Shown here piece by piece: positions 43,601-56,100 of a stretch of 64,000 nt of DNA. Source of the stretch: Callipepla californica brunnescens (lineage: Eukaryota; Chordata; Aves; Galliformes; Odontophoridae); the NCBI GenBank assembly GCA_023055505.1, contig JALIRH010000045.1, positions 248,001 to 312,000 of the forward strand, read 5' to 3'. The first letter of the stretch is position 1; the number at the start of each line of letters is the position of its first letter. The notes under the pieces were generated by a model. It had not been told where the DNA came from. It did not search any database and saw only the letters and a list, made by a program, of their open reading frames with translations. The translations under genes were made by a program, and so were the position numbers.

Positions 43601-44387
43601 CAAAGCAAGATGTGCATTAGTGCCAAAAATGTCAGGTGTTACAGTTTTGGAGGTTGGATTTGGGCACACTGAGATGACACCCGATGAGCTGTAGCTGTCA
43701 GGAAGCAGAGTACAGCATTCAGCTTCGACTAGGAAGCAGCAGGGCAAAGCTACTGAAACACACTTCAGATGAGAAGCATTTCAGCCTTAAGATTTGCAAC
43801 GGTTAGATTTGTATGGACCTACAGAAACGTTAGCAGAAGTTCTAACCATGCTTTTAGAGTTTGAACCTCTCCCTGCGCGTCCTGCTTCCTCTAAGAAAAA
43901 GACGGGAATCCTTCACTTTCTGCCTCTTTTTGCACTCTTACGCTGCAAGAGTGCGCTGACAAATAAAGCAGAATTCTCTTCAGGGAGAGAGTTCCTTCAA
44001 CACAAAATACGCTCTCTGAGGTCACTCCTCAGTCATGAGAGCATTCTCTCATGCTCTCCCTTTAAAAAAGAAAAACATTCCTACCTTGTAAAGCGACTGG
44101 ACAAAACTTTCACTTCTGCTTCCTACTTAATCAGATTCTTAAAGTTAACAGACAACAAGGTGAAAGTGGTAATGGCCATGGATATTTTTATCGGGTCATT
44201 CTAATCTACACTGTCCCCAAAGACATTTGATCCCTTGTGTGCTTTCCACATGGCATGTCTGAGTGTGATGTGTAAACTCTCAAGTTGTCAGGAGGGGCTG
44301 ATCCAAAGCACTCAGAGGAAAGTACATTTTGGAGGGCAGTCCGTCTTGCTCCCAGAAGTCGATATCCTCTGGCAGTAGTTTGGTAAC

Positions 44388-44528
44388 TCATGTCAGATAC
44401 TGCACGACGAGGAACAGAATTACACAAGTCACAGTCATTCCCCCAAGCATGATGTATTTATCTTGAAAGGCTTGCTTCTCCATCAGTCGCGTTACTGTAT
44501 TGGATAAGCCCAGAGTGTTGGCAGCATC
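44388..44528 (-). pseudogene. GOSR2: GOSR2 last-exon fragment in A3
   Basis: Same as in A2: tail anchor and TGA (44388-44390), truncated at 44528/44529 by the join to GTSF1 intron 3. Confidence 0.8.
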
Positions 44529-44776
44529 CTCTTCACTTAAGCATTCCTGATGGCAAGTCCCAGGGAATACAGCCATTTCCTGTTCTTTGAGAACGCTGTT
44601 GATGATTTCAGACCAGTGCTTGGCTCCTAGGTGAATTACATTTTTCAGTTAGATGAAGTTTCGTGTAAAGCAAAACGTAGTTACTTTTCAGTTTGATCCA
44701 ATGTACTTAATGCTTCTGATGCAGGACAGACTAAAGTCACTGGTTTTTCTTTCTTTCTTTCTTTCTCTTCCTGAAG

Positions 44777-45385
44777 CACGTCGTTCCTCTGGCTCCCAGA
44801 GAGATGAGATGAATGTTCTGAGCACATGGAAGCCGCCTCCATGTGATGAAGACTGGGAAAAAGGTGGGTACTTCTTCCTTCCCTGCTCTGCTGCCTTCTC
44901 CCAGGTCCTGTCCTCCATCTCTGCTTGGGACGCCGTGATTCCAGAGATGCCGTTCACTTAGGTGTTGCATGGAGGACACTCTGCTTATGCTCTGTACTGT
45001 TAAATGTCCATCTCCTGGCTCAGCAGGCTTTTCTTGGCATGGAAGCGTGCCTGCTGGAATAGACGTGGAGGTCCATTGCCAAACATCAGCCTTTCCCATA
45101 AAAGCTGTTCTACCTTCTCTGCTATCATAAGAGTGGAAACACGATAACTTTCACGTTCCTCAGTTAAATGACGGTGAAACAGGCACTTGTGTTCATCGAG
45201 ATCATCTTCTGTTTCCTCTTGAATATGTAGAAATAATGACAAAGATGCTCCTGATCTGATGTAATTGTGCTGTGCTAGAGTTTCTTGGTACTGAGCCACA
45301 TCATCTGTTTACTTCTGCAGAGGTGCAAGAGAAGCCAGAACCCCCTTTCATTTGGGGCACGACCAAGCCTGGCATAAGCAGGTAG
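44777..45385 (+). pseudogene. GTSF1: GTSF1 exons 4-5 copy in A4
   Basis: Exon 4 copy 44777-44863 encodes the same tail as the complete gene ([17 protein letters not shown]). Exon 5 copy 45321-45385 ends in TAG (45383-45385). Intact splice signals. Unlike its positional counterpart A1, it keeps W98. Isolated from exons 1-3. Confidence 0.82.
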
Positions 45386-47914
45386 GGAGTGCAAATGTCA
45401 TAATTTCAGGTGTTTTGAATAGAAGAATATTGCAAGTTCCTTCCAGCCCAGCCTTGATCGCTGGACTTTTGCTGGCTTTGCTGTTGTCCAGTCACTGGGA
45501 AGAGGGAAACATTACCAGCGAATGTTTTCGTGGTGCTGGTTCATTGTTACCTTCTCTCTTTTATGACTGGCCTTTACAAGAGAAGGAAGCTGTGAGGGGC
45601 TAGACAGTGTTCAGTGATGCTGGATATCTGGCTGGTGTGTGAGAGATGTACCCATGTGTTGACTTGGGAAACGTGACCCAGTGCCCCCCTTTGGAGGAGT
45701 GTTTTCAGTTTCTCCTCTCGGACGAATGGTTGGGTAGCAGTCCTTTGTGACCTCTTGTCGCTTCCTACTTGGCGTCCGTGCTGGCATAAGGGCCCTGTGT
45801 TAGCAGAAGTCCCCTCTTTGTAAAGTGTAATCACCTGAAAGATGTAGGGGCAGGAGAAGCTTGGTGGGCAGTTGTGCGCTCAAAGGAGCTGCCTTGCCTG
45901 GCTTCACTGATCCAGCAGTAGATCGCTCTTGCGGTCTGTATCCGTGGTGCGATGGCAGCACCGGAGCTGCTAAAGAATGTTTCATGATTTGCCTAAGCCA
46001 GTGTGCAGAAGCAGTTTTCCAGCCGGCAGCCCTGCAGTTCTGTGTGGGCTCAAGCATGCTGTAGTGCTCCTGTAAAAGGTGTCAGCAGCGTTGTCTAGCT
46101 TCTCTCATTACAATCTCTGGAAGACTTTCTAGCATGTAGAGCACGTGTCGATATTCTAAATATCGCCGCTGCCAGGCAGCAAAGTACCATCTCCTCGTGT
46201 CCCTGTTCTGCTCCGTACTATAGTATGTGCATGAATTTGAGCAAGTACATTAGTCCAGGGGAGTAACTAAAGCCTTTCAGTTCCAGTGTCACCTCTGGAC
46301 CAAAGAATTACCTGCCTCCAGGTCTACGTGCACCTAAGTCCTTGCCCGACTCGTGGAAAGACTGTAAGTATACAGAGTGTGTGTGGTTTGGATGTTGTGT
46401 CTTCTGTAGACAGTGACAGCTAATGAAATTTCTGGCCGTAGCACTGCTAGTGGTAGCTACAGGGACGGGAGAGGTACTATACAATACGCTTGTTGTGATT
46501 TTTCCTAAGGAAATCAGATGCTTGGATCGTCCTCTGTATTCTTTCTCCGAAGCATTCTCTGTACGTTTTCTTTTATTTCATATTGTTGACAGACTTCTTC
46601 AGAGTGGTGCCAATGTAAGTAGCCCTGCTCTCCAGCCGCTTCAGTCTCATCTCTAAACAAGTCCATCCACGCTATCCCCTGTTCACACACACCCTCCCCA
46701 CTTAGACCAAATGATGTTCCTGCTATGTGTAGCTGTGCTCACTGTCAGGCCTGGTGAGCTCAGAGTAGAGGCAAAACTGGGACTGCTGAAACCGGCACTG
46801 CTAGGGAGAAAAGATATCTAAGTGCATTTGGAGGAGGGAGGGAGAGAGCTTCGTGTTGAAGTGACAGGTGCTGAAATGGCAGAAGTACTCACAGGAGAAG
46901 AAAAGTAAGAAAGAACAACACAGGGGTGTTTTGCTGCTTTCAGAGGTGTAGGTGTCTTAAGTGACTTCTGTGGATGCTGTACTGGATATCTGGGGCAGTA
47001 CTAGGTGTTTTGCTGAGGAGATAGAGAAAATGTTTCTCTGTAGTAACCAGCGGTCATAAGATGTGTGGTTAGTGAAGTCATATTTGAGGGCCTTCTATCA
47101 CCTGCAGAGCATAAAATACGTTGTGAGAGATTCTTCCTCTGTGAAGGAGGCTGAGACTTCTTATTGCATCTCTGCATGATGATTAGGAAAGGTCGTTTGT
47201 GTCAGCCAAGCCTAGAAGTCTTCTTCTGTGCATGCGTTTTCTACTTCTTGTCTTGTCAGCATCTGAGTGTGGATATCTCACTGAGGATACATTTGGCTTT
47301 TATAGTATATTTTCATTTATAGGCACTTCTGTCTTCTTTCTAGGAAACATGGTGACCGTACCATTGCAGCTTCAAGCCATCACTTTGTCCTTGTGGGTTC
47401 GTGGTGTTTCAGTCCTCTGTGAATTCCCTACAACGTACAGTTATGCAGTCCTTAGGATGTGCACACACAAGATGAAATGTAGACGGTAGATTGAAGTGGT
47501 TGTCTAGTTTCCTTTAGGGTTCTGCAGTTGTTACTTAGAGAAAAGTTTTCTCATGCGTAGAGCATGTTTGAAAGCTCTGGTGGAACTGTTCTTTGCCGAG
47601 GGTGGGAAAAAGATTAGTTAACAGTCAGTACATCTAGGACCGTGGAATTGTTTGGATTAAACATTTGGGTTTTGAGAAATGGATGCAAAGTGCAAAATAA
47701 GATCTAAGTGAGCCCAAAAAAGTAAGACACAACAGGAGGTATTTGTGTAGAATCCAGTGAATGCTTCCGATGTTTTGACAAGAGTGCTCCTCAAAATACT
47801 GGCTTTTCTCCGTTTGTGTTACTACCAGAGTAAAATGTTGTATGTTGATCAGCATAATGTCTAGAATTAGGATTGGTTCTGTCAAGACTCTTGTTGTTGA
47901 GAATGACTGTTTAC

Positions 47915-47920
47915 AATAAA
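47915..47920 (+). terminator. Candidate polyadenylation signal in A4
   Basis: AATAAA in the segment specific to terminal A units, same position as in A1 (7516). First such canonical signal I noticed on the plus strand in GTSF1 flank sequence of this sub-array; A2 and A3 have only an attaaa variant (for example 38184). Confidence 0.35.
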
Positions 47921-48584
47921 AAGATTTTGAATTAAAATGGCCTTGGACTTCTTTTATTTTTCTAAAAGGCAACTGTAATCATTTGTTACACTCCTGTTGA
48001 GTAGGCAAATTTTTACTCAGGAAACCCTCTGTAATTTTACAGACAGATGCCCTTGTTCATCCCCATTAATCTGTGTTCTGTTTGGTAAAGGAGCTCATTT
48101 AATTGTTGTTTGTTGGAAGGCTGACAGTACTTAACTGCAATAACTCCCTTACCCTAAACCACAACAAGGAGAAAACCTTCCATTTTGCTGCTCCCTATAG
48201 TGATTTGGGAAGGCAAGATTAACCAGCTGTGTAAGGATGTAAAACAGAGTGATGATTATATTCCCTCTAGCATTAAAATTATTTAACATCCTATCATCAT
48301 TTGTGGTCGGATTGTTGGGATGAAGCTCCCTCTGATTCCTTTGTGTTTACCACAGGGCATGGAACATTTTAAGAAGTGTGTTAAATGATGCCTGTTCCAG
48401 AGTGGCAGGGCCACGGACTTTTGTGTGACTCTCACTGCAGTTTCAGCTTTGCAGTCCTTTGTTAAATCCTTGGTCTCTCTTGTGATGGACAGGCTGACCA
48501 GTGCTGGAGCCTTCACCCCTTTCCAGCCCCTGCTGGATGTGTTGTTTTCACGGGAGAAGGTGGTACATAAAGAAATATGTAAAT

Positions 48585-50539
48585 ATGGGAAGGCAGGGGA
48601 AGGAGCCATTGTAGTGGGGGTCTGCCACAGGCCACCCAACCACGATGACTGAGTGGATGAAGCCTTTATAAACAGATAGGAGTAGCACCACATTTGCAGG
48701 ACATAGTCCTCGTGGAGGACTTCAGCCACCCCAATATCTGCTGGAAGGACAACACAGCAGAGCACCAGCAATCGAAGAGAGAGGTTCCTGGAATGTGTTG
48801 ATGATAATTTCCTCTTCCAAGTGTTACAGGAGCCCATGAGAAAAGATGCTATGCTGGACCTTGTCGCCAGCAAGGAGGGGCTGGTGAGTAATGTGAAGCT
48901 CAAGTGCAGCCTTGGCTGTAGTGACCATGAAGTGGTGAAGTTCAAGATCCTTAGTGCGTCAAAGAGAGTGTGCAGCAAGAGAGAGATGTTTGCTGGCTTC
49001 AGAGTTTGGGTCTAGGCCAACCTCATAAGTTCAACAAGACCAAGTGCAAGGTCCTGCACCTGCGCTGGGGCAATGTCATGCTCAGATACAGGCTGGTCAG
49101 AGAACAGCTTGAGAACTGCCCTGGTGAGAAGGATTTGGAGCTGTCAGGTCATGAAGGACACAAAATGAGCAGGCAGTGCGTGCTCACAGCCCAGAAGGCC
49201 AGTCGTATCCTGGGTTGCATCAAGAGAAGTGTGAGGGAAGGTTGAGGGAGGTGATTCACAGAATCACAGAAGTGCAGGGGTTGGAAGGGTCCTCCAGAGA
49301 CCCATCGAGTCCAACCCCCCAGCAAAGCAGCTCTCTATCCCAGGTTGCACGGGTAGGCATCCACGCGGGTCTTGAATATCTCCAGAGAAGGAGACTCCAC
49401 CACCCCTCTGTGCAGCTCCAGTGCTCGTCACTGCACTGTAAGAAGTTTCCATGCACATTTGTGCAGAACTTCCTATGCACTAGTTTCCCCTCGTCCTGCT
49501 GCCACACGCTGCTGGAGAACAGTCCAGCCTCGTCCCTTGGCTTCCTGCTCCTTAGATATTTATAGACATGGATCGGAGCCCTTCTGAATCCTCTTTTTTC
49601 AAGGCTGAACAGACTCTGGTCTCTCAGCCTTTCTTCATAAGGGAGGTGTTCCATGCCCTTTATCATCTTTGTAGCCCTCTGCTGTTCTCTTCTGAGGAGG
49701 TCCCTGTCTTTTTTGTACTAGGGAGCCCAGAACTGGACACAATACTCCAGGTAAAGCCTCACCAGGGTGGAGTAGAGGGGGAGGATCACCTCCCGTGACC
49801 TGCTTGCCACGCTCCTAGTAATGCACCCCAGGATGCCATTGTCCTTCTTGGCCACCAGGGCACACTGCTGGCTCACGGCCAGCCTGTTATCCACAAGGAC
49901 CCCCAGGTCCCTCTCCACAGAGCTCCACTCCAGCGGGTCATGCCCCAGCCTGTACCGGTGCATGTGGTTAGTCCTCCCAAGGTGCAAGACTCTATGCTTG
50001 CTCTTGTTAAACCTCAATTCTGTCTTTCTGTGAAATCCCACCTGGAGTACTGTGTTCAGTTCTTAGGCCCCGAACACGAGAATGACGTGGAGCTGTTGGA
50101 GCGGGTCTAGAGGAGGCCTGTAAAGACGATCAGAGGGCTGAAGTACCTTCCCTATGAGGACAGGCTGAGAGAGCTGGGGCTCTGGAGGGACCTTTCAGCA
50201 GCCCTCTGTACCTGAAAGTGGGCCTACAGGAAAGCTGGGGAGGGACTTTTAAGAAGGGCACGTAACAACAGGATGTGGGGAAATGGTTTTAAACTGGAAG
50301 AGGGTGGATTTAAACTAGGTATGAGGAAGAAATTCTTTACTGTGAGAGTGGTGAGACACTAAAACAGGTTGCCCAGTGAGGTTGTGGATGCCTCCTCCCT
50401 GGAGGCATTCAGGGCTGGGCTGGATGGGGCTGTGAGGAACCTGGTATAGTGGGAGGTGTCCCTGCCTGTAGGGAGGCAGAGGGGTCGGTGCTAGGTAATC
50501 TTAATGGCCCCTTGCAGCTCAAGCTATGCTATGATTCTA
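48585..50539 (+). mobile_element. CR1 LINE, old, interrupted (second macro-unit)
   Basis: Same element as 8186-10140, including the endonuclease-like segment, the interruption and the gctatgattctatga tail. A stop difference (tctagg for tctatg near 49013) separates the copies. Confidence 0.85.
49260..50037 (-). mobile_element. Nested inverted CR1 (second macro-unit)
   Basis: Counterpart of 8861-9638, in the same insertion site, so the nesting predates duplication of the macro-unit. Only a few substitutions seen. Confidence 0.9.
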
Positions 50540-52343
50540 TGACTCTTCCCCCAGCTTGAGTTTTGTGGTGCCACAAGTACTCTGAAACTCACTCTGTGAG
50601 CACTCTTACAGCTGCACCCTGCCTGCTGGGCCATTTCTGCCTTGTCTGAGCTACCAGCTCAGTAGCAACGTGACTGGTCTGACTAGAAATCTGTATGGAA
50701 ATCTGGGATATAAGTGGTTGTTTGCATCTGCATTTGTAATGATGTGATGAGTTGAGTCTCGGGAGGGAAGAGAAGAGGTAGCATTTACCTTTAGGCACAA
50801 ATTTTTCCCTGTTGTTGAGCTTGCACAATTTAGTACTTGCTTTCCATCAGCAGAACCACACTAGCCCAGGAAGAACGTCCTTTCTCCAGCCTTCCCCCTC
50901 TCTTCAGCTGCAGAGCACAGAGAAAGGGATTCACCACTTTCTTCTCCACTCCTCCAAACAAAGGCAAATTGCACTCATTCACACTGTTGAAGTAAGGATG
51001 CTGGGGGAAGGGTCTCTGCCTTGGTCTGTGCTTCTTCTCAGGATCAAGGTCTTGATTAGAGTGATTTTGATTCTTAACGGCCTACTCTTCTGACACTCAG
51101 TACTTTGTACCACCTGGGTCTCTGCTGGCACCAGAAGGCATCATACAAGTCCATGCAGTCCTTGTTCACAGCCTCTTCTGTGCCCTTCCGCTTTTCCTGT
51201 AGTTAAGATGAACAGTGGGTACACATAATCCCATAGGGATACGCTTACAACTACAGTGTGCCTATACATGACCTGGAAAACAGTCCCCTGCCTCTCCCAC
51301 AGTTCAGACTGTAACTTCTTTCTTCAGTGTTGTCTTCAGCTAATGGGGGTGGGAAACACGAGCAATAGACATGCTGGAAGGTGAACAACTTCCCAGTCTT
51401 GTTTTGCCTTCTGAGTTCTGCATCCAGCCCCTTTTGTCAGTGCTGTGGTCATGAAGGCTGGCAGTGGAGGGCTGGTGGGGGAGAACGGGCTGCCCAGGGG
51501 ATCTCTCACGTTCCAGGCTTACATTGATTTGCTGGATTTGGTGTTTCCTTTGCCTCCATAGAGAACCACCATCTGGTTCTGAGCTTCAGGTTCCAGCAGG
51601 TGAGCGTTACCGAAGGCAGCAGTCTCCCGTTTCTGGTGGATGAGGCTCTGACCCCAGATCTCAACTGCACAACCAAACATTCAAGAAGCTATTTCTCCCT
51701 TTCCTGGCTTTTAATCAAGATTCTGACTCATAAAAACAAAAGCATAGGCTCAGCCTGGAGGGTTTTTTTTTAAGTGCCAACTCAGTAATAGGCTGAAAAT
51801 CAAAGCAGTGACTGCCCGGGGTTTCCCACGCGTTTGCTACGGTCACAGAGTTAACATCTTTCTTCTGAAACATTAGCCAAACCATGCAGATGAGGTGTCT
51901 CTTCATGCAGGCCTGATGTGCGCATTCCGGAGCACATAGAAGATTACAGCAGCACGCTGACATCTTACCAATCTGGGAAGAGCCTTCCCGTGTGGAGCTC
52001 CCAGGTACCAAGATGGTCAATGGCAGCAGCACTCTGGATCTTACTATGGCCATCACAGCTGTATGCATGTGACATCATACACTTTGCCAGTCTGAAATAC
52101 ATCATGACTGTACTTCCAGAGTGCTGATACCACTTTATCTGCTCTGGTTCCTCTTTCCCTTTTGTATCCCCCTCTGCTCCCTCTCTTATACTCTTAGTTC
52201 TTCACCTTCATAAACCGAGAGACCCAAGAGTTGTGGAAAACCAAGAGCCCTCTGCTGGGTCCAGGGAGAGCTAGCACTGGGCTAAGGGTCTGGAAGGACA
52301 GCGTGAGCTCAGCTGGGAAAGCACAGACAATAGCATAGCAAGC
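50540..52343. other. Transition region, second copy
   Basis: Counterpart of 10141-11944. Holds the exon-like islands at 51114-51196 (minus), 51519-51664 (minus) and 51911-52004 (plus) with open frames as in the first copy. No gene recognised. Confidence 0.5.
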
Positions 52344-52919
52344 TGTCAACGGTTTACCGGGCTGGATCGGCACGGTTCCGCGACAATTGGTGCAGGGGAC
52401 CCAGGGACCCACGCCCCAATAAAGGGGAAGGGGGAAAGGAAAAAGGGAAATGGGATATGGGCCTAGAAACAAAACAGCGGCAACGATCTGAGGAGGAAAG
52501 CTAATTTACTAAATAAGATATCAGAAAGCAAAATAACACAATCTAATACAATACAATTGGAATTGAAGCTAATAAATCAAATAAAACGAGCAAGAGAGAG
52601 TGTCCGATAAACCAAAGGCCTTACGCTAACGCTGAAGGCGAGAGGGCAGCGAGCACCCACTGCTGAGTGGATCCCAAAGGAAAAAATGAGTGTCCCCTGA
52701 CCGCAGACAGTTTCTATCTTTTCCCTCTGAGCGGAAATACGTAAAAAGGCAAAACATCGCACAGTCCTCCGGGGAATGTAGTTCTTTTTCCCTTCTGTGA
52801 CAGGTATACCCCGGATTCTCAATGATCCATGGAGCTGGAGTAGTAACTCTGTAACTCTTAATGCACTTCATGATGTTACGATGTGGAATACCAGTGCCAA
52901 AAATCATAAAAGCATGACA
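52344..52919 (-). mobile_element. Solo LTR, second macro-unit
   Basis: TGTC...GACA element flanked by caagc on both sides (52339-52343 and 52920-52924), as in the first macro-unit. Shared site and duplication mean one insertion, later amplified. Confidence 0.75.
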
Positions 52920-53129
52920 CAAGCTGTGTATGCTAGGACCATCCTGTCCACACCAAAAGCATATGCAGCAGATGGGGAGGAGAGGGCTACAGATGAGCAA
53001 GTTTCAAGGTGGGACTTGGCTTCGCATCAGTGTAAAGCAAGAAGGCAGGGGTGGGGAACAACAAACAGCTTCAGTACTCACTGGCCTTGGGCAAGACAAA
53101 GCACAGCAAGGCAAGAGCACCCTCTGTAC

Positions 53130-56100
53130 GCAACTACATTTACTACATTTACAGGGGACTGCTGTGAAAACATGGTACCACCGTCTTTGGACTATAAAAG
53201 TCAAAGATATTGCTTTCTTTGATGGTTCTAGCATTCAGTATTGTTACTGTATTCCTGTAATGTCACCATTTGTTTTGTACTTCTTTAAAGCAGGTGTTGC
53301 TTCCTAACACTTAGCAGCTGTAATCATGGCTAGGGTTAACCTTTAGAAACAGTACACGTGTAGGAGCTAGTGCTTACACTTTGGTTACTAGACAAGTAAA
53401 AACAACCTCTAGTACTTATCTGTACCATCTTCCTTCTAAATTAATTCTATCCTACCCAAATAAAGTCTTGTTATTCATTATCTCCCCTTCAATTTGCATA
53501 TCTTATCCACAGATCACTCTCAACTGCTACGATACTTACTGTGCTGAGTGTCTGTTCCAAAACCTTTACCTGCTTTGTATCTTCCCAGATTGCTTCTTAC
53601 CACCTTAAAGTGTACTGATGAATCGCAAATACTATTTCTAGGCCTGAGCTGCTTCTTGTTACACTGGATCCCTTTAGGGGACCACTCTAGAAGAAAAAGC
53701 ACGAAAACCTATCTCAGCAGTCGGTCATTAAGGGCATTTTCTAATTCTTTTTCCAAAGCTTTTGCAGAAGACCGCCGCAGGGCAGCCTGATCTATTTATC
53801 TACTTTATGCTGACATATCTGGATGAAATGTTTAACTTTTTCCATTCTTTGCTGGATATTTTCTGATTTAATGAGTGTTTTGTAGATATGGGGAACAATG
53901 AGTGCAAAACAAAACATGCAACTGCAAGAAAAAGATGATTTAATCCTTAATCAGTTTGATCTCGCATTATAAATACACTCAGTCAGTAGACACATTTTGC
54001 CCTCCAAGCTCCTCCTGGACTGTCCTTAATTTGAATTGCATCATGTCTCACCCTTGTCCCATCACGTATGAAAACACCAATTAAAAGGAGTATTTCCCAA
54101 GTTATTTTTCACAATGTCCTCTCAGCAGCGAGCAGTCGATTCACCCGCTGAACACCTTCTGTTCCACAGAAGTTCATAAGCAAAAGAGACGTCTTTAGTA
54201 AGAAATGAGACTTCACAGGGAGCACCTGTAGCAGCAACACTGGTAAAGCCAGCAGTTTCAGTTCTGTCATTTCACAGCAGCAGAGATGTTGATCCTACCT
54301 TTTGCTTTTGCTGTGGCACACTGTAATGACAGAACTTTTGAAAGGTTTCCATTAACTGTCTGAGATGGCGGAGGTACTCGTGTTGGTCATTCTGCACTTA
54401 ACATCTAGTACAAATTTGTCTGAAGTTACACATCGTGAAAATCCATTTCCATTGATTACTTCAAACCCTACATCTCAACAGTGAATAGCAGACATTCAGC
54501 AGTGAAATTTGCCTACGTGAGGAGATTCTAAAAGGTGAAAAATAAACAGAGAAGCATGTGTCAAAATGTTAGTCTAATCTCAATACAGAAAAAAATCCAG
54601 TACCATTAATCTTATTTTATGGTTCCTATAAGCTGAAAAGGAAAACAAATTAAACGGAGTCCCCAGCTTGGTACAAGATAAATCCTGCTGCAGCAAGGCA
54701 CAACTGTACAAACACTAAACCATAATGTTGCACAATAAAGGTGGAAAATGGACCTGTTTGTCAGGAACAAAAGACTCTTGAGCGATCTCTTTAGAAGGTG
54801 CCCAACTGATGTAACAGAAAATGATCTTAACGAGTGTTCTAAAATAACAAATTTCAGACAGGTCTATATCCCAGTTTCATTTCACTGATGAAATAAACTT
54901 AAGGTAACTTAATAAAGCACAGTAAGACAGATGATCTCTCACTGCAGACTTCCTCCTTTACATTCCTTAGTCCTTCTGGCTTACACATAAACTGATTTGG
55001 TATGTGGTCCGCTCCTGTGTTTTCCTGAGCAAGTGTAGCAGACTGAGAACACAAAGAAAATGAAGCACTTGAAAACCATCCAACACATCGAGAAGCGCAA
55101 AATAGCCAGCCAGCAGGTGTGCAGCACATAGCATATTCAACGAGTGTTTAGGCTGGTCTGCTTTCTTTTACTGAACCATCTGATGAGATTGTGAAGGCAC
55201 TGATGGCATCTTGGCCTTCCCCCACTTCTGGGTCTGTGCTGACACTTCTCTTTTCCTGGAGTCCATATATGGAGCTGATTGGCTGGTGATGGCTGATCAG
55301 ATTGGATAGTCTCATCTGGACTTAAAAGATACACCACAGATCAGTCAATACCTACGTTAAGCAACTGTAAACAAGCCCTGCTGGAGCCTGTTTAACTTGG
55401 CCTTATTAGCAGATTTTGAAGAAACTGTATTAATAACTGTTAAAAAAATCAGGTTTGCCACAAGCTACATAATTATGAAAGCAAAGTTTATTGCAACAAA
55501 TACAACACTTGTAAAAAGTGTTATTAATTAAAAGACCTGCAACCCTTCCAGACAGAAAAGATGGAGGAATTCCCAGCAGAATGCCACATCATCAGAATGC
55601 GAAACTTCTGTGCCTCTGTTAGACATCTGGGAATGCTCCTGACTTGTACTCTAAATAAGTATGTATCTGAAGACTGAAATAGAATCATTCTAAGAGTCTC
55701 CAAAGGATGCAGGGAAATGAGTATCGTACTTCAACTGGGAGGCATTTCATAACTGTCAGTGTTTAAATGTGGATATATATCTACACAACCAAGGAACATA
55801 AAATCTAAGTTGGCTGTCATCTCTGTGAGATGATATTTTGTATGCATGTCCTTCACAGTAAATTTCCAGGTACAAAGAACAATGCAAAGACCACCCTTCC
55901 AAGGGAGACAAAGGAAATATGTACCATTCAAAGCCGTGTAGCTTCAGGAAACACTTCTGATGATAATTGTATTTAAGTGAGAGGTTTGTTGCCCCGATCC
56001 CACTGTTACCCTGAATTAAACAAAACAAAACAAAAAAAAACCCAGCAGGCCCCATTCTGGCTCTGGGAACACAAAAAATGACAGCTCTCATTTTGAACCC

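Larger units (their letters stand above)
39791..44528. repeat. A unit A3 (4,738 bases)
   Basis: Internal A unit nearly identical to A2; four bases longer because of one extra (CTTT). Contains GTSF1 exons 4-5, the 3' flank (nothing recognised in 40652-43440) and the GOSR2 fragment. Confidence 0.92.
44529..48578. repeat. A unit A4 (terminal copy of second sub-array)
   Basis: Counterpart of A1, shifted by 40,399 bases over most of its length. From about 46080 onward it follows A1-specific variants (for example tagagcacgtgtcgat), while its first part follows A2/A3. It includes the extra segment 47860-48316, then runs into a CR1. Nothing recognised in 45386-48578 beyond the polyadenylation motif. 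Confidence 0.88.
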
